DNA of 64,000 nt from a bacterium. Its GTDB lineage: Bacteria; Campylobacterota; Campylobacteria; Campylobacterales; Sulfurimonadaceae. The notes beneath the pieces are model-generated. The model made no database searches and was not told where the DNA came from. It saw nothing but the letters and a program-made list of their open reading frames with translations. The DNA lies in assembly GCA_018822665.1 (NCBI GenBank), contig JAHJJX010000019.1, forward strand, positions 186,001-250,000, written 5' to 3'. The translations under genes and the position numbers were made by a program. Every line of letters begins with the position of its first letter. Within the stretch, counting starts at the first letter, position 1. Positions 46,827 to 54,672 of the stretch are shown piece by piece.

Positions 46827-47483
46827 TTGAAGTCTTTTCAAAATCTTGTTCTGCTTCAAAATCTCTACCGTCTCAAAGCGCTTGGGTTTGAATATACGAA
46901 TCCATTTTTAATTAATGAAAAAGATGTCCATGAAAAACCTACGAGTCTGGGGCAGCTGGCGCAAAATATTTCCACATGCCATTTATGTGATTTAAGTAAA
47001 TCAAGACGACAGAGCATGAGCGGTTTTGGAAATACGAGTGCAGATTTGATGATAATCGATTTTGTTGTTTCCGTCAATGAAGATGACCAAAACTCTTATT
47101 ATTGCGGTAGAACGGGTGAGATTTTAATAAATATGATAGAAAATGTTTTAGAGTTGCAGACAAAAGATGTTTACTTTACACATGCCATAAAATGCAAGCC
47201 TCTCAACTCAAACCTGCCTTCATCTTCGGAATGGGATTCATGCAAATCCTATCTCTTTTCACAGATTGAGTTTGTTCAACCCAAGGTGATTGTTACCTTA
47301 GGTAAAGATGCTTACGCAAGTGTCACGTCCGAAGAAGACAACTTTGAAAATGTAAGAGGACATGTAATAGACTTCAAAAAATACAAACTGGTACCAATCT
47401 ACCATCCTCAATTTTTACTCAGAAATCCTGCGCTGAAAAAAATTGCACTAAATGATTTAAAAACTATAAAGAGTTGTTTATGA
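46827..47483 (+). CDS. Family 4-like uracil-DNA glycosylase with altered motif A
   Basis: 218 residues from TTG 46827, nine bases after AGGGG; ATG 46818 directly abuts that site. The four Fe-S cysteines are present (CHLCDLS, KCKPLNSN, WDSCKSYLF), as are VIVTLGKDAY and the C-terminal YHPQFLLRN. But the catalytic GEAPG motif reads DFVVS (LMIIDFVVSVNEDDQ), and the Asn-type position before KCKP reads FTHAIKC. Base excision may be altered or lost. The stop overlaps the next gene by four bases. Confidence 0.8.
   Translation: MKSFQNLVLLQNLYRLKALGFEYTNPFLINEKDVHEKPTSLGQLAQNISTCHLCDLSKSRRQSMSGFGNTSADLMIIDFVVSVNEDDQNSYYCGRTGEILINMIENVLELQTKDVYFTHAIKCKPLNSNLPSSSEWDSCKSYLFSQIEFVQPKVIVTLGKDAYASVTSEEDNFENVRGHVIDFKKYKLVPIYHPQFLLRNPALKKIALNDLKTIKSCL
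46970..46980 (-). repeat. GGCATGTGGAA copy 17
   Basis: Exact; in the uracil-DNA glycosylase-like gene, encodes Ser-Thr-Cys-His at the first Fe-S cysteine. Confidence 0.9.
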
Positions 47484-48766
47484 AAAAATTGATTTTAACC
47501 TTTTTACTTTTACCCCTTGCACTGTTTGCACAAAGTTTTTTGATTTCAAATATTCCTATTCCAAAAACATACATTCAAAATCTCGATCCCTATCCGTGTA
47601 ATGAAGCCTGTATGCAGAGATACCTTGATAATGAGATGATTTTCTCATTCTTGGCACATGCGGATTCCAAGCTGGAAAATAAAGAACAAGATGAAATCAG
47701 GATGATGAGTATCTCTATTTTCAATCTTGGTTCAAGCATTATTACCGATAAACTTCGCATAGCCCTCCTTTTGCCGTACAAAATAATAGGAAAATATGCC
47801 TCCTCAACTACTAACTCTTCCTTTGCTTATCTTATAACTAAAAATAGGGCTTTTGAGCTTAAAAGCTACCAGATAGACAGTGAAGAAATTGAAGATATTC
47901 AAAAAACGCTGGCACAGATGAGAAGCGACGGATTTTATTATGTAATAGCACCTCTGACACAAAAAGGCGCCGATGCCGTATCCCAGATTAATCCAGAGAT
48001 GCATATTTATTTTCCAACCATACACAAACAAGACACAAGTTCCGCATCATCTTATTTATACTATGGAGGTATAGATTATCAGGCGCAAAGTGATTTACTC
48101 CTCAAAGAAGCCGTTTCTCCTTTGGTAATCTTTTACGACCAATCGCACACAGGACAAAAACTGGCTATTTATGAAGAAAATGCTTTTAAATATAAAGAAA
48201 TTACAGATGAAAATTCAACCTCTTCTTTTGGTTTTTTCGGTTCAAAAGTGAAAAAAACTAAAAAAGTTTTGGACCAAGACAGAAAAGTTATAAAATTTTC
48301 AATTCCTAAAAGAACAACAAATCTTGAAGATCAATTAAAAGACAATGAAAAAATAAAGAAAGGCTCATTCTTTTTAAATACCCCCATTGTTAAAAGCGGC
48401 ATGATAATGTCTCAATTGACTCTTTTTGATACGAACGCAACAAATGTTTTATCAACGCAGATTAATTATGACCCTCTTTTATTATCTATGACCCAATATG
48501 TAGATAGAAAAGATATGATTATCGCTAATTCTATAACGCATACCAACAATGTAATTATAGAAATAAACTCACTTCTTAATAATGATATAGTTTATGATTG
48601 GATTAACTACACTACAACGGTAGGAATTGATTACTTTTTTAGTTTGCTTACTAATGAAAACAGAGAGTACGAGGTAGAAGTCAAAGACAATCAAATGGTT
48701 TATCCGATAGAGCTGCTTAAACCATCAAAATCTAGATTTATAAAACATTCTTCAACCATTGAATAG
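47480..48766 (+). CDS. Putative periplasmic LpoA-like (type I PBP fold) protein
   Basis: 428 residues from ATG 47480, overlapping the glycosylase stop. Signal peptide MKKLILTFLLLPLALFA. The middle (LRIALLLPYKIIGKYA, EEIEDIQKTLAQMRSDGFYY, VIAPLTQKGADAVSQ, SYLYYGGIDYQAQSDLL) follows the type I periplasmic-binding fold seen in LpoA-like activators of penicillin-binding proteins, including repeated substrate-lobe segments. The C-terminal part is less clear. Role in cell-wall synthesis is inferred from weak resemblance. It converges with ybgC, overlapping by 15 bases. Confidence 0.6.
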   Translation: MKKLILTFLLLPLALFAQSFLISNIPIPKTYIQNLDPYPCNEACMQRYLDNEMIFSFLAHADSKLENKEQDEIRMMSISIFNLGSSIITDKLRIALLLPYKIIGKYASSTTNSSFAYLITKNRAFELKSYQIDSEEIEDIQKTLAQMRSDGFYYVIAPLTQKGADAVSQINPEMHIYFPTIHKQDTSSASSYLYYGGIDYQAQSDLLLKEAVSPLVIFYDQSHTGQKLAIYEENAFKYKEITDENSTSSFGFFGSKVKKTKKVLDQDRKVIKFSIPKRTTNLEDQLKDNEKIKKGSFFLNTPIVKSGMIMSQLTLFDTNATNVLSTQINYDPLLLSMTQYVDRKDMIIANSITHTNNVIIEINSLLNNDIVYDWINYTTTVGIDYFFSLLTNENREYEVEVKDNQMVYPIELLKPSKSRFIKHSSTIE

Positions 48767-49132
48767 AGATAAAATAAGTTCTTTTATCTCATCATTTATC
48801 TTTTGAGGTTTCCCCTCAGATGTAATATATGCCAAAGTTATCTGCATAATAAAAAGTTTTTTATTTTCTTTATAAATTGTTTGAAGCAGTGTAAATGAAG
48901 CAGCCCTCATCTCAACGAGTTCACTTTTAACATCAAGTAAATCACCAAGTTTGGCACTTGAGAGATAATCTGCTGTAATTTTTCTGGCTACAAAGTGACC
49001 GTTTTCTAAAACAGGAGTCATCCCTTTTTGAAAAAAAGCATCACTTCTAGCTCTTTCGCAAAAATTTAAATAATTGGAATGATACACCACCCCACCGGTA
49101 TCTGTGTCTTCGTAATAAACTCTCAATTTCAC
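48752..49132 (-). CDS. ybgC: Acyl-CoA thioesterase, YbgC family
   Basis: 126 residues, hotdog fold. The catalytic signature VYYEDTDTGGVVYHSNYL holds the Asp; FCERARSDAFFQKG follows. YbgC hydrolyses acyl-CoA or acyl-ACP and is often linked to Tol-Pal and phospholipid metabolism, but tol genes are not adjacent here. The start is GTG 49132. Its ribosome site AGGGG overlaps the TAG stop of the integrase, so the last core gene is now read from inside the island. Confidence 0.9.
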   Translation of the reverse strand: MKLRVYYEDTDTGGVVYHSNYLNFCERARSDAFFQKGMTPVLENGHFVARKITADYLSSAKLGDLLDVKSELVEMRAASFTLLQTIYKENKKLFIMQITLAYITSEGKPQKINDEIKELILSLFNG

Positions 49133-49143
49133 TCTATATTCCC

Positions 49144-50331
49144 CTATTTATCGGCTTTTGAGCCACTATCAAAAATATTCGCTCCAAAATTCGCTCCAAT
49201 TTTGGATATTTTTTCAAGTCTTTCGTCTTCGCCTTTTTTAATAAACTTAGTGTAATACATCAAAGTTGTTTGAGTATCTTTATGCCCCAATGTCTTGCTT
49301 ACCCAAGTTATATCTTCACCAGCTGCTATAAGCTGTGAAGCAAATGTATGTCTAAGATTATACAGTTTTCTAACTTGCATCTTATTTGCTTTTAAAACCT
49401 TTTTTAGCCTTAAATTGATGATGTCATGAGAGTAAAATGGCTTTTTTTGAGAGCTTATAAAAATGAACTCGTAATTGCTTGTTATTTCGTACTGCTCTTT
49501 TAAAGCCAACTCAGCCAGTGGAAGCATATCGATCTTTCGTTTACTAGAAAGTGTTTTAACGGGTCCAATTTTTTTGTTTACAATGGTTTTGTATATGCTG
49601 ATCTGTTTTTTATCAAAATCAATATCACACCACTTCAAAGCTATTATTTCCCCTGGTCGCATACCACTTGCATACATTAGCATGATAAAGTTTTTTAGAT
49701 AGCCATCTGTCTTTTCTAACAGCGTTTTTATCTCAGCTTCTGAAAATGGAAAAATATCGTCTTCTTCATCATCGTGCATCGTGACTTTTTCAATCGTCTT
49801 AGGTGATTCAACCTTTCGTATAGGATTTGACTCAACTACCTCATTTTTAACTGCATAATCAAATATGCTAAGAAAAATTGAGCGATACTTTTGTACCGTT
49901 AAATGTTTAAACTCCTTAAGCAGTTTATTTTGCCATTTTTCAATATCTATGGGCTTCACTAGATGTAATAACTTATCTCCAAAGTATGGCTTTACATGAT
50001 TGTTATAGTGCCCTAAATTTCGTTCATATACATGAGGGCGAACTTTATCTTTATGTACTATAAAGAACTCCTCTGCCCACTCCTGTACACACAAGTCTTC
50101 TTTTTGTACAGAAATCTCAACTTTTCCTGTCAAATACTCTACAATAGATGGAATGATCTCCCTTTTAACTATAATCAGGTTTGAAGCTGTAGCCTCTAAT
50201 CCTGTAGTTTTTTTCTTCGGAGGCTCCCCTTTCACTGGATAAAATGAGATCTGCCATTTATTGTACTTTTCAAAAATCGTAAATGTAAAATCTAGGTAAT
50301 TTACCTTTTCTATTTTGTTTGATTTAGCCAA
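49144..50331 (-). CDS. Tyrosine recombinase / integrase
   Basis: 395 residues. An N-terminal DNA-binding arm (FTIFEKYNKWQISFYPVKG), a SAM-like core-binding domain, then the catalytic domain with Arg in YASGMRPGEIIALKW, His/Arg in YNLRHTFASQLIAAG, His in TLGHKDTQTTLMYY and the final Tyr in the same stretch. It should integrate and excise the element. It overlaps the HTH gene upstream by 8 bases and reads outward into ybgC, 11 bases away. No tRNA gene marks the target. Confidence 0.92.
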   Translation of the reverse strand: MAKSNKIEKVNYLDFTFTIFEKYNKWQISFYPVKGEPPKKKTTGLEATASNLIIVKREIIPSIVEYLTGKVEISVQKEDLCVQEWAEEFFIVHKDKVRPHVYERNLGHYNNHVKPYFGDKLLHLVKPIDIEKWQNKLLKEFKHLTVQKYRSIFLSIFDYAVKNEVVESNPIRKVESPKTIEKVTMHDDEEDDIFPFSEAEIKTLLEKTDGYLKNFIMLMYASGMRPGEIIALKWCDIDFDKKQISIYKTIVNKKIGPVKTLSSKRKIDMLPLAELALKEQYEITSNYEFIFISSQKKPFYSHDIINLRLKKVLKANKMQVRKLYNLRHTFASQLIAAGEDITWVSKTLGHKDTQTTLMYYTKFIKKGEDERLEKISKIGANFGANIFDSGSKADK

Positions 50332-50674
50332 CTTTCAATCCTTTCACAATATTTATAACTGATGGATGATATATCTTTTGTTTCTCGCTCTTTGGCTCTT
50401 TATTGGTGTTTTGTTTATTCTGTCTGTTCTTTTTATGTTCATAGAGACCTTGAGGTATATATTCCACCCTGCCTTTTTCATTGATAAAGTACTCTATGCC
50501 CTCTTGAAATTTACCACTTTCTTTCCAGTTATCAAGTGTTTTTTCACACACTCCAAAAAAGTTTGCAACACCTTTTTTTGTTTTGAAATCAGGAATTAGC
50601 AAGACTAATAATTCTTCTTGAGATTCAAGCTTTTGTAAAATAAGTTTTAAAACATTTTCTGAAATTTCCGACAT
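50324..50674 (-). CDS. HTH protein, possible excisionase or replication regulator
   Basis: 116 residues. Residues 30-60 (KTKKGVANFFGVCEKTLDNW, KESGKFQEGIEYFI) form a MerR/excisionase-like winged HTH. The C-terminus is a basic, low-complexity tail (KKNRQNKQNTNKEPKSEKQ). A strong GGAGG site precedes ATG. Position next to the integrase supports a role as recombination directionality factor, which is an inference. Confidence 0.7.
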   Translation of the reverse strand: MSEISENVLKLILQKLESQEELLVLLIPDFKTKKGVANFFGVCEKTLDNWKESGKFQEGIEYFINEKGRVEYIPQGLYEHKKNRQNKQNTNKEPKSEKQKIYHPSVINIVKGLKVG

Positions 50675-50708
50675 ATTTTTCCTCCAATTCTTTGTATATA
50701 TTCATAAT

Positions 50709-51893
50709 TTAAAAAAGCTTTAGCTCTTCGATTGGTCTTGGTTCGTACTTTGGCAGTTTCGCAAGTTTTTCAGCTTCGCTCTCAAGTCGATAGAAAATCG
50801 CATTTTTTTCACTTGGTCTTTGCTCATATATCCATTTGCCTTTATCTCCCCACACTTGGAGCCATTTGATAGCTTTTTTCTGCCCTACTTTATACTCACT
50901 AAAAAACTTCACTTTTTCAAGATAGGATAAAACCTCACTTTGGTTCATCTCGCCATCTTCCAGTGCATCTACTACATACATCACAAATTTTGATTCTCTT
51001 TGACTTATGTTAAAAGTGTCATAATCCACTTCTTTGTCAATTTTTCTGTTATTTGTGAGATATGCTCTTCCCGTGATGTCATAACGACTCGCTTTTTGTG
51101 GATGAAGCAAGATACAAGAGTTAAATTCATTTCGCTCAATCATATAGGTGTAATCCGCATAATTTTCAATCTGTTGGCTATCTGCAAACACTCCAGCTTT
51201 GTTTGTGTGATGTATCAAAAGTGATCCACCACCTACATCACGAAGCATTTTTTCATATTTGTACAGATGGTCTGTATCGATAAAACCTCGCCTTTTTTTG
51301 GCAGTTAAAGTAAGTGAATCCTCTATTACAAAATAAGTTCTCTCAGGATGATTCTTTTGCTCTATCACTGTATCTCGCAGTAGATTTTGTGATGCCTCTG
51401 AAAAATAATCTGCATTTTTTCCTGCATACATAAATCTATTGTCGTACCAGTGCATCATCTTATCGATGCCAAGCTCTTTAATTTTACTTACACTCATATC
51501 TCCATCGATATAAATGATATAAGCATGTTTATAGCTATCTAAAATGATTGAACATAGATGTAAAACCAAAGTTGTTTTACCGCTTCCGCTTGGTCCTATA
51601 AGCACTCCAATGCTTCCTTGTGGTATGAGGTTTTGTATTAGCCATTTTGTTCTTGGTGCGGATTGAATGTCATTGTAGGTATAAAAAAAGTTTTTATGCT
51701 TCTCTTCTAGTGTTAAATTCACTTGCGTAAGACTGTTTTCTAGTCTTAGCCTTTCATTTTCCAAAGCTACTTTATCGCTATCACTGAGATAGTGGTATTT
51801 GTTTAAAAGAATTGAATCAATTTTTTCGATAAGCTCTGGAATCCTTTGTTGTTTTTTGATTTTTTCTTCTATTTTTGTTAGTATGTCATCCAT
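50709..51893 (-). CDS. RepA-like RecA-fold ATPase
   Basis: 394 residues. A helical N-terminus, then a RecA-type core: Walker A LIGPSGSGKTTLVLHL, Walker B YFVIEDSLTLTAKK, and LLIHHTNKAGVFADSQ. The arrangement matches plasmid RepA-type hexameric helicases and phage-satellite ATPases. The C-terminal part contains a winged-helix-like region (NQSEVLSYLEKVKFFSEYKV). It probably drives replication of the excised element. AGGAG precedes ATG. Confidence 0.75.
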   Translation of the reverse strand: MDDILTKIEEKIKKQQRIPELIEKIDSILLNKYHYLSDSDKVALENERLRLENSLTQVNLTLEEKHKNFFYTYNDIQSAPRTKWLIQNLIPQGSIGVLIGPSGSGKTTLVLHLCSIILDSYKHAYIIYIDGDMSVSKIKELGIDKMMHWYDNRFMYAGKNADYFSEASQNLLRDTVIEQKNHPERTYFVIEDSLTLTAKKRRGFIDTDHLYKYEKMLRDVGGGSLLIHHTNKAGVFADSQQIENYADYTYMIERNEFNSCILLHPQKASRYDITGRAYLTNNRKIDKEVDYDTFNISQRESKFVMYVVDALEDGEMNQSEVLSYLEKVKFFSEYKVGQKKAIKWLQVWGDKGKWIYEQRPSEKNAIFYRLESEAEKLAKLPKYEPRPIEELKLF

Positions 51894-51914
51894 TTTGGTC
51901 TCCTGCTACGGTTA

Positions 51915-52577
51915 TCAAAATACAAAAACAAGCTGAGAGTGGCCGCTTTCAGTTTGTTCTTTTTTCAGATTTAGTTTCACTAAATCATCAGTTCCAAAAA
52001 CATCTTTGATACTCAAATCAAACTTTTTACAAAGCTCTTCGATATCCTCTTTATCAAGTGAACTATCAAAATATCCATCATCCCAGATAAATTTCAAAGC
52101 TTTTATGATGTGTTCTTTTGGAAGTGTTTGTAGTTTTTCAAACTCCAAAATATCTTCTATATTGCTATATGTGGTACTTATCTCATCGTTAAAAGCGATT
52201 TTGATTTTTGAGATATCAATGTACTCTTTATAGGCTGGATTTGAAGTCAGATTGATAAAAGTATTTATCCATCTATCAATTATCCAAGCAACTGTTTTTT
52301 GACTTGAACAAAGATTGCTAAAAAGTTTATTTTGAGATTTGATTGCTTTTTCATACATTTTAGTGGCTCTATTTGTAAGATATTCATCTACAATAGGTGC
52401 TACATCATCAACATATGAAGTTAAAAACATTTTTGATGTTTGCGTCTCAAACAACTCTTTAGCACTATCTTTTGCCCAAGGTAGAATCGATTTAAAAATA
52501 TTTATATCTTTGAATATCATTGCAGGATTGCTAATCTTTGGTGCAAGATATTCGACGGCTATCTGTTTTGAATGCAT
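51915..52577 (-). CDS. Hypothetical protein of the mobile module
   Basis: 220 residues, mostly helical, no membrane segment. Visible features: YLTNRATKMYEKAIKSQNKL, VAWIIDRWINTFINLTSN, KFDLSIKDVFGTDDLVKLN. No family recognised. GAGAGGAG precedes ATG, and a 7-bp palindrome lies just upstream, so it is the first gene of the leftward operon ending with the integrase. Confidence 0.6.
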   Translation of the reverse strand: MHSKQIAVEYLAPKISNPAMIFKDINIFKSILPWAKDSAKELFETQTSKMFLTSYVDDVAPIVDEYLTNRATKMYEKAIKSQNKLFSNLCSSQKTVAWIIDRWINTFINLTSNPAYKEYIDISKIKIAFNDEISTTYSNIEDILEFEKLQTLPKEHIIKALKFIWDDGYFDSSLDKEDIEELCKKFDLSIKDVFGTDDLVKLNLKKEQTESGHSQLVFVF

Positions 52578-52591
52578 TTTTGCTCCTCTCT

Positions 52592-52607
52592 ATATCGTTT
52601 ACGATAT
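52592..52607. promoter_or_regulatory. Palindromic operator candidate
   Basis: ATATCGT-TT-ACGATAT, a perfect 7-bp inverted repeat, 15 bases before the ATG of the leftward operon and inside its likely promoter. Confidence 0.5.
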
Positions 52608-52643
52608 TATTAGTATTTGAAACTTTATCATCTATAAATTTAA

Positions 52644-52676
52644 ATATACCTTAAGCTATCACTTATATACTTTAAG
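52644..52676. promoter_or_regulatory. Paired direct repeats, regulator-binding candidate
   Basis: ATATACCTTAAG (52644-52655) and ATATACTTTAAG (52665-52676): 12-base repeats, 11 of 12 identical, starting 21 bases apart, two helical turns. They lie 45 bases before the XRE regulator gene, in the divergent region. Confidence 0.5.
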
Positions 52677-52720
52677 ATATTATTAGAAATTGATTGAATA
52701 TTGTTTATTTAGGAAAGAAT

Positions 52721-53452
52721 ATGTATTTAAAAGAATTTAGAGAGCAAACTGGCTTATCACAAAAAGAATTTGCTGAGAAACTGGAATTAACACAAGTTAC
52801 GATTGCTCGATATGAAACAGATAAAATGAATCCAACAAGTGCGGTAATTCAAAAATATATTGATGTTTTTGCTGCAAATCCAAGTTATCTTTTTTTAGGC
52901 TTAGAACCAAAATTTCTAACTTTTGAAGACAATAATTTAACTCAAGAAAATCATGAAGTATTAAAAGATTTAAATTTACTTTTATCACAAGATGAATTAA
53001 ATCTTGAATTAAACAGTATTCTGATTAACAAAGTACTTGATAAATTTATTCACAATAAAGAGGAAAGCTCAACAGTTGAAAAATTACTCAAAGCTTTGAA
53101 ACTCGAAGGACATATTCCAGTAAGACCATTTTTATTTTTATACTATATTTTCAGATATATTGCTGAAAATAAGGTTGAATTAGAGAATATTGAATCTTAT
53201 AAAAAGTATATCGTTGATCTTGTAAGTAGATATAAAGTTTTTACGATTAAAAACAATCCAGCATTCACGAATAAAATCAAACAAGAATTTGAAGCAAATA
53301 TTGAATTGAACTTTTCCGAAAAAGAGTGTAAACTGTTGATTACTCACCCTGAGGAAACCATTAAAAAATTGGAATCAAAAATGACTCCAATGATAGTGTT
53401 AGCACATCGTAAAATTGATATTAAAACTCTATTTCCTCCATTTGAAAAATAA
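52721..53452 (+). CDS. XRE-family transcriptional regulator
   Basis: 243 residues from ATG 52721, after AGGAAAG; an earlier in-frame TTG-type start lacks a site. N-terminal HTH: LKEFREQTGLSQKEFAEKLE and TQVTIARYETDKMNPTSAV. The remaining 180 residues are a helical effector domain of unknown type (LLKALKLEGHIPVRPFLFLY). Divergent from the RepA-like operon, with repeats between, it is the likely repressor of the element. Confidence 0.82.
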   Translation: MYLKEFREQTGLSQKEFAEKLELTQVTIARYETDKMNPTSAVIQKYIDVFAANPSYLFLGLEPKFLTFEDNNLTQENHEVLKDLNLLLSQDELNLELNSILINKVLDKFIHNKEESSTVEKLLKALKLEGHIPVRPFLFLYYIFRYIAENKVELENIESYKKYIVDLVSRYKVFTIKNNPAFTNKIKQEFEANIELNFSEKECKLLITHPEETIKKLESKMTPMIVLAHRKIDIKTLFPPFEK

Positions 53453-53455
53453 CTC

Positions 53456-53623
53456 TTAGTTAATATTTTTCTTTACGAAATGATAAAAAGCTGTATAGCT
53501 AATTTTTGTATCGGAATTTATTTTAGAGTTAATAATTTTCCATGTTGAAGTTATTGAAGCTCCACAATCAATCAATTCCCTAATTTCTCTTCTATATTTT
53601 TCCATTCTACTTTTTGCTGCCAT
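53456..53623 (-). CDS. Small helical protein, 55 residues
   Basis: ATG 53623 follows AAAAGGAG at a good distance. The sequence (start MAAKSRMEKYRREIRELI, end YTAFYHFVKKNIN) has a basic helix, then ITSTWKIINSK and a C-terminal helix, like the HTH-bearing small proteins of conjugative elements (TraK-like). It is divergent from the gene at 53723, with a long perfect inverted repeat between them. Function unknown. Confidence 0.6.
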   Translation of the reverse strand: MAAKSRMEKYRREIRELIDCGASITSTWKIINSKINSDTKISYTAFYHFVKKNIN

Positions 53624-53651
53624 TTGTTGCTCCTTTTAAAAATCTACATCT

Positions 53652-53689
53652 ACATTCATATTTTTAGAAATTCAAAAAAATATGAATGT
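53652..53689. repeat. 14-bp perfect inverted repeat
   Basis: ACATTCATATTTTT (53652-53665) and its exact complement (53676-53689) with a 10-base spacer, in the 99-base gap between two divergent genes. It may be an operator or a protein-binding hairpin. Confidence 0.7.
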
Positions 53690-53722
53690 CTTTAGAAGTT
53701 TTATTTAAAAGGAGAAAAATTT

Positions 53723-54190
53723 ATGCAAAAAATAGACTCAACATTTTGTGAGAGTATCACAAAACTAAATCTAGAATCCCAAAACCAAAGATTAAGACTC
53801 TTTGCAAAAGTAGATATCACAACAAAATTAAAAATTCTAGCCTCGCAAAAACAACTGTTTCACAAGCTAAAGAGTTCTTATGACGATGTTGATAATGCCA
53901 TTTTGACACTATCATCACTTGTATTAGCCATAGATTTTGTTGCAAATGAGCTTGATGATGTAAATCTAAATGCAATAAAACTTCGAGGTAAAAACAACAA
54001 AGCCAAAATAAAACGGCAAAAGGTGCTTGGATATTGGGCAATAGTAAGAACACTAAAGTTAGAACAAAATATGAGCTTTAGAGATATAGCTACTTACTTT
54101 GCCAAATATCATAAGCTAGAAGTTTCTTATTCCACGATTTATGAACTATGGAATGAGCTAGAAAACCACACACAAATAAAGGAGAACTAA
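53723..54190 (+). CDS. Hypothetical HTH-like protein of the mobile module
   Basis: 155 residues. Helical N-terminus, a basic middle (IKLRGKNNKAKIKRQKVLGY), and a C-terminal HTH-like stretch (NMSFRDIATYFAKYHKLEVS, YSTIYELWNEL), similar in pattern to that of the 55-residue protein across the divergent promoter. AAAAGGAG precedes ATG. First of three tandem genes. Confidence 0.6.
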   Translation: MQKIDSTFCESITKLNLESQNQRLRLFAKVDITTKLKILASQKQLFHKLKSSYDDVDNAILTLSSLVLAIDFVANELDDVNLNAIKLRGKNNKAKIKRQKVLGYWAIVRTLKLEQNMSFRDIATYFAKYHKLEVSYSTIYELWNELENHTQIKEN

Positions 54191-54193
54191 AAA

Positions 54194-54667
54194 ATGGCAC
54201 ACGATCAAATATTTACACTTAGAGATGATTTTGGAGTTGAACTTAAAATCATACCTGTGTCACTCAATCTTGATAAAGAGATACATCTGCTTCATATTTT
54301 TGAAGAAGATCATACTGTGAAAAAAAAATTTATCAGAAATGAATTAGTTTTGGTGGGTAATCAGATACTAACATCAACTTTTAGTGATACAGTTCATTTT
54401 ATGGAAGAGTTAAATCTTTTTGATTTTGGCAATAACCAAAACAAATATCTTGATATAACTGAGTATCAAAGCACAAAAAATCTAAAACTCAAACACAACG
54501 GTGATGAAAATATTTTTATCTCAAGATCCGAAGCAAAAGCGATGTATAAAATTTTTAATTTGGCTTTTTTAGGCTATTCCGTTGCCGCTGTCCTTGAAAA
54601 AGAGTTTAGGTTTACACCGCAACTTCTTACAAAAACACTTCATGATAATCAATTATTGATAAGGTAA
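54194..54667 (+). CDS. Hypothetical protein of the mobile module
   Basis: 157 residues, no membrane segment or known motif. The first half is beta-rich (FTLRDDFGVELKIIPVSLNL), the second helical (SEAKAMYKIFNLAFLGYSVA). It starts 3 bases after the previous gene and ends 5 bases before the next, so the three are one operon. Confidence 0.55.
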   Translation: MAHDQIFTLRDDFGVELKIIPVSLNLDKEIHLLHIFEEDHTVKKKFIRNELVLVGNQILTSTFSDTVHFMEELNLFDFGNNQNKYLDITEYQSTKNLKLKHNGDENIFISRSEAKAMYKIFNLAFLGYSVAAVLEKEFRFTPQLLTKTLHDNQLLIR

Positions 54668-54672
54668 CTCAA

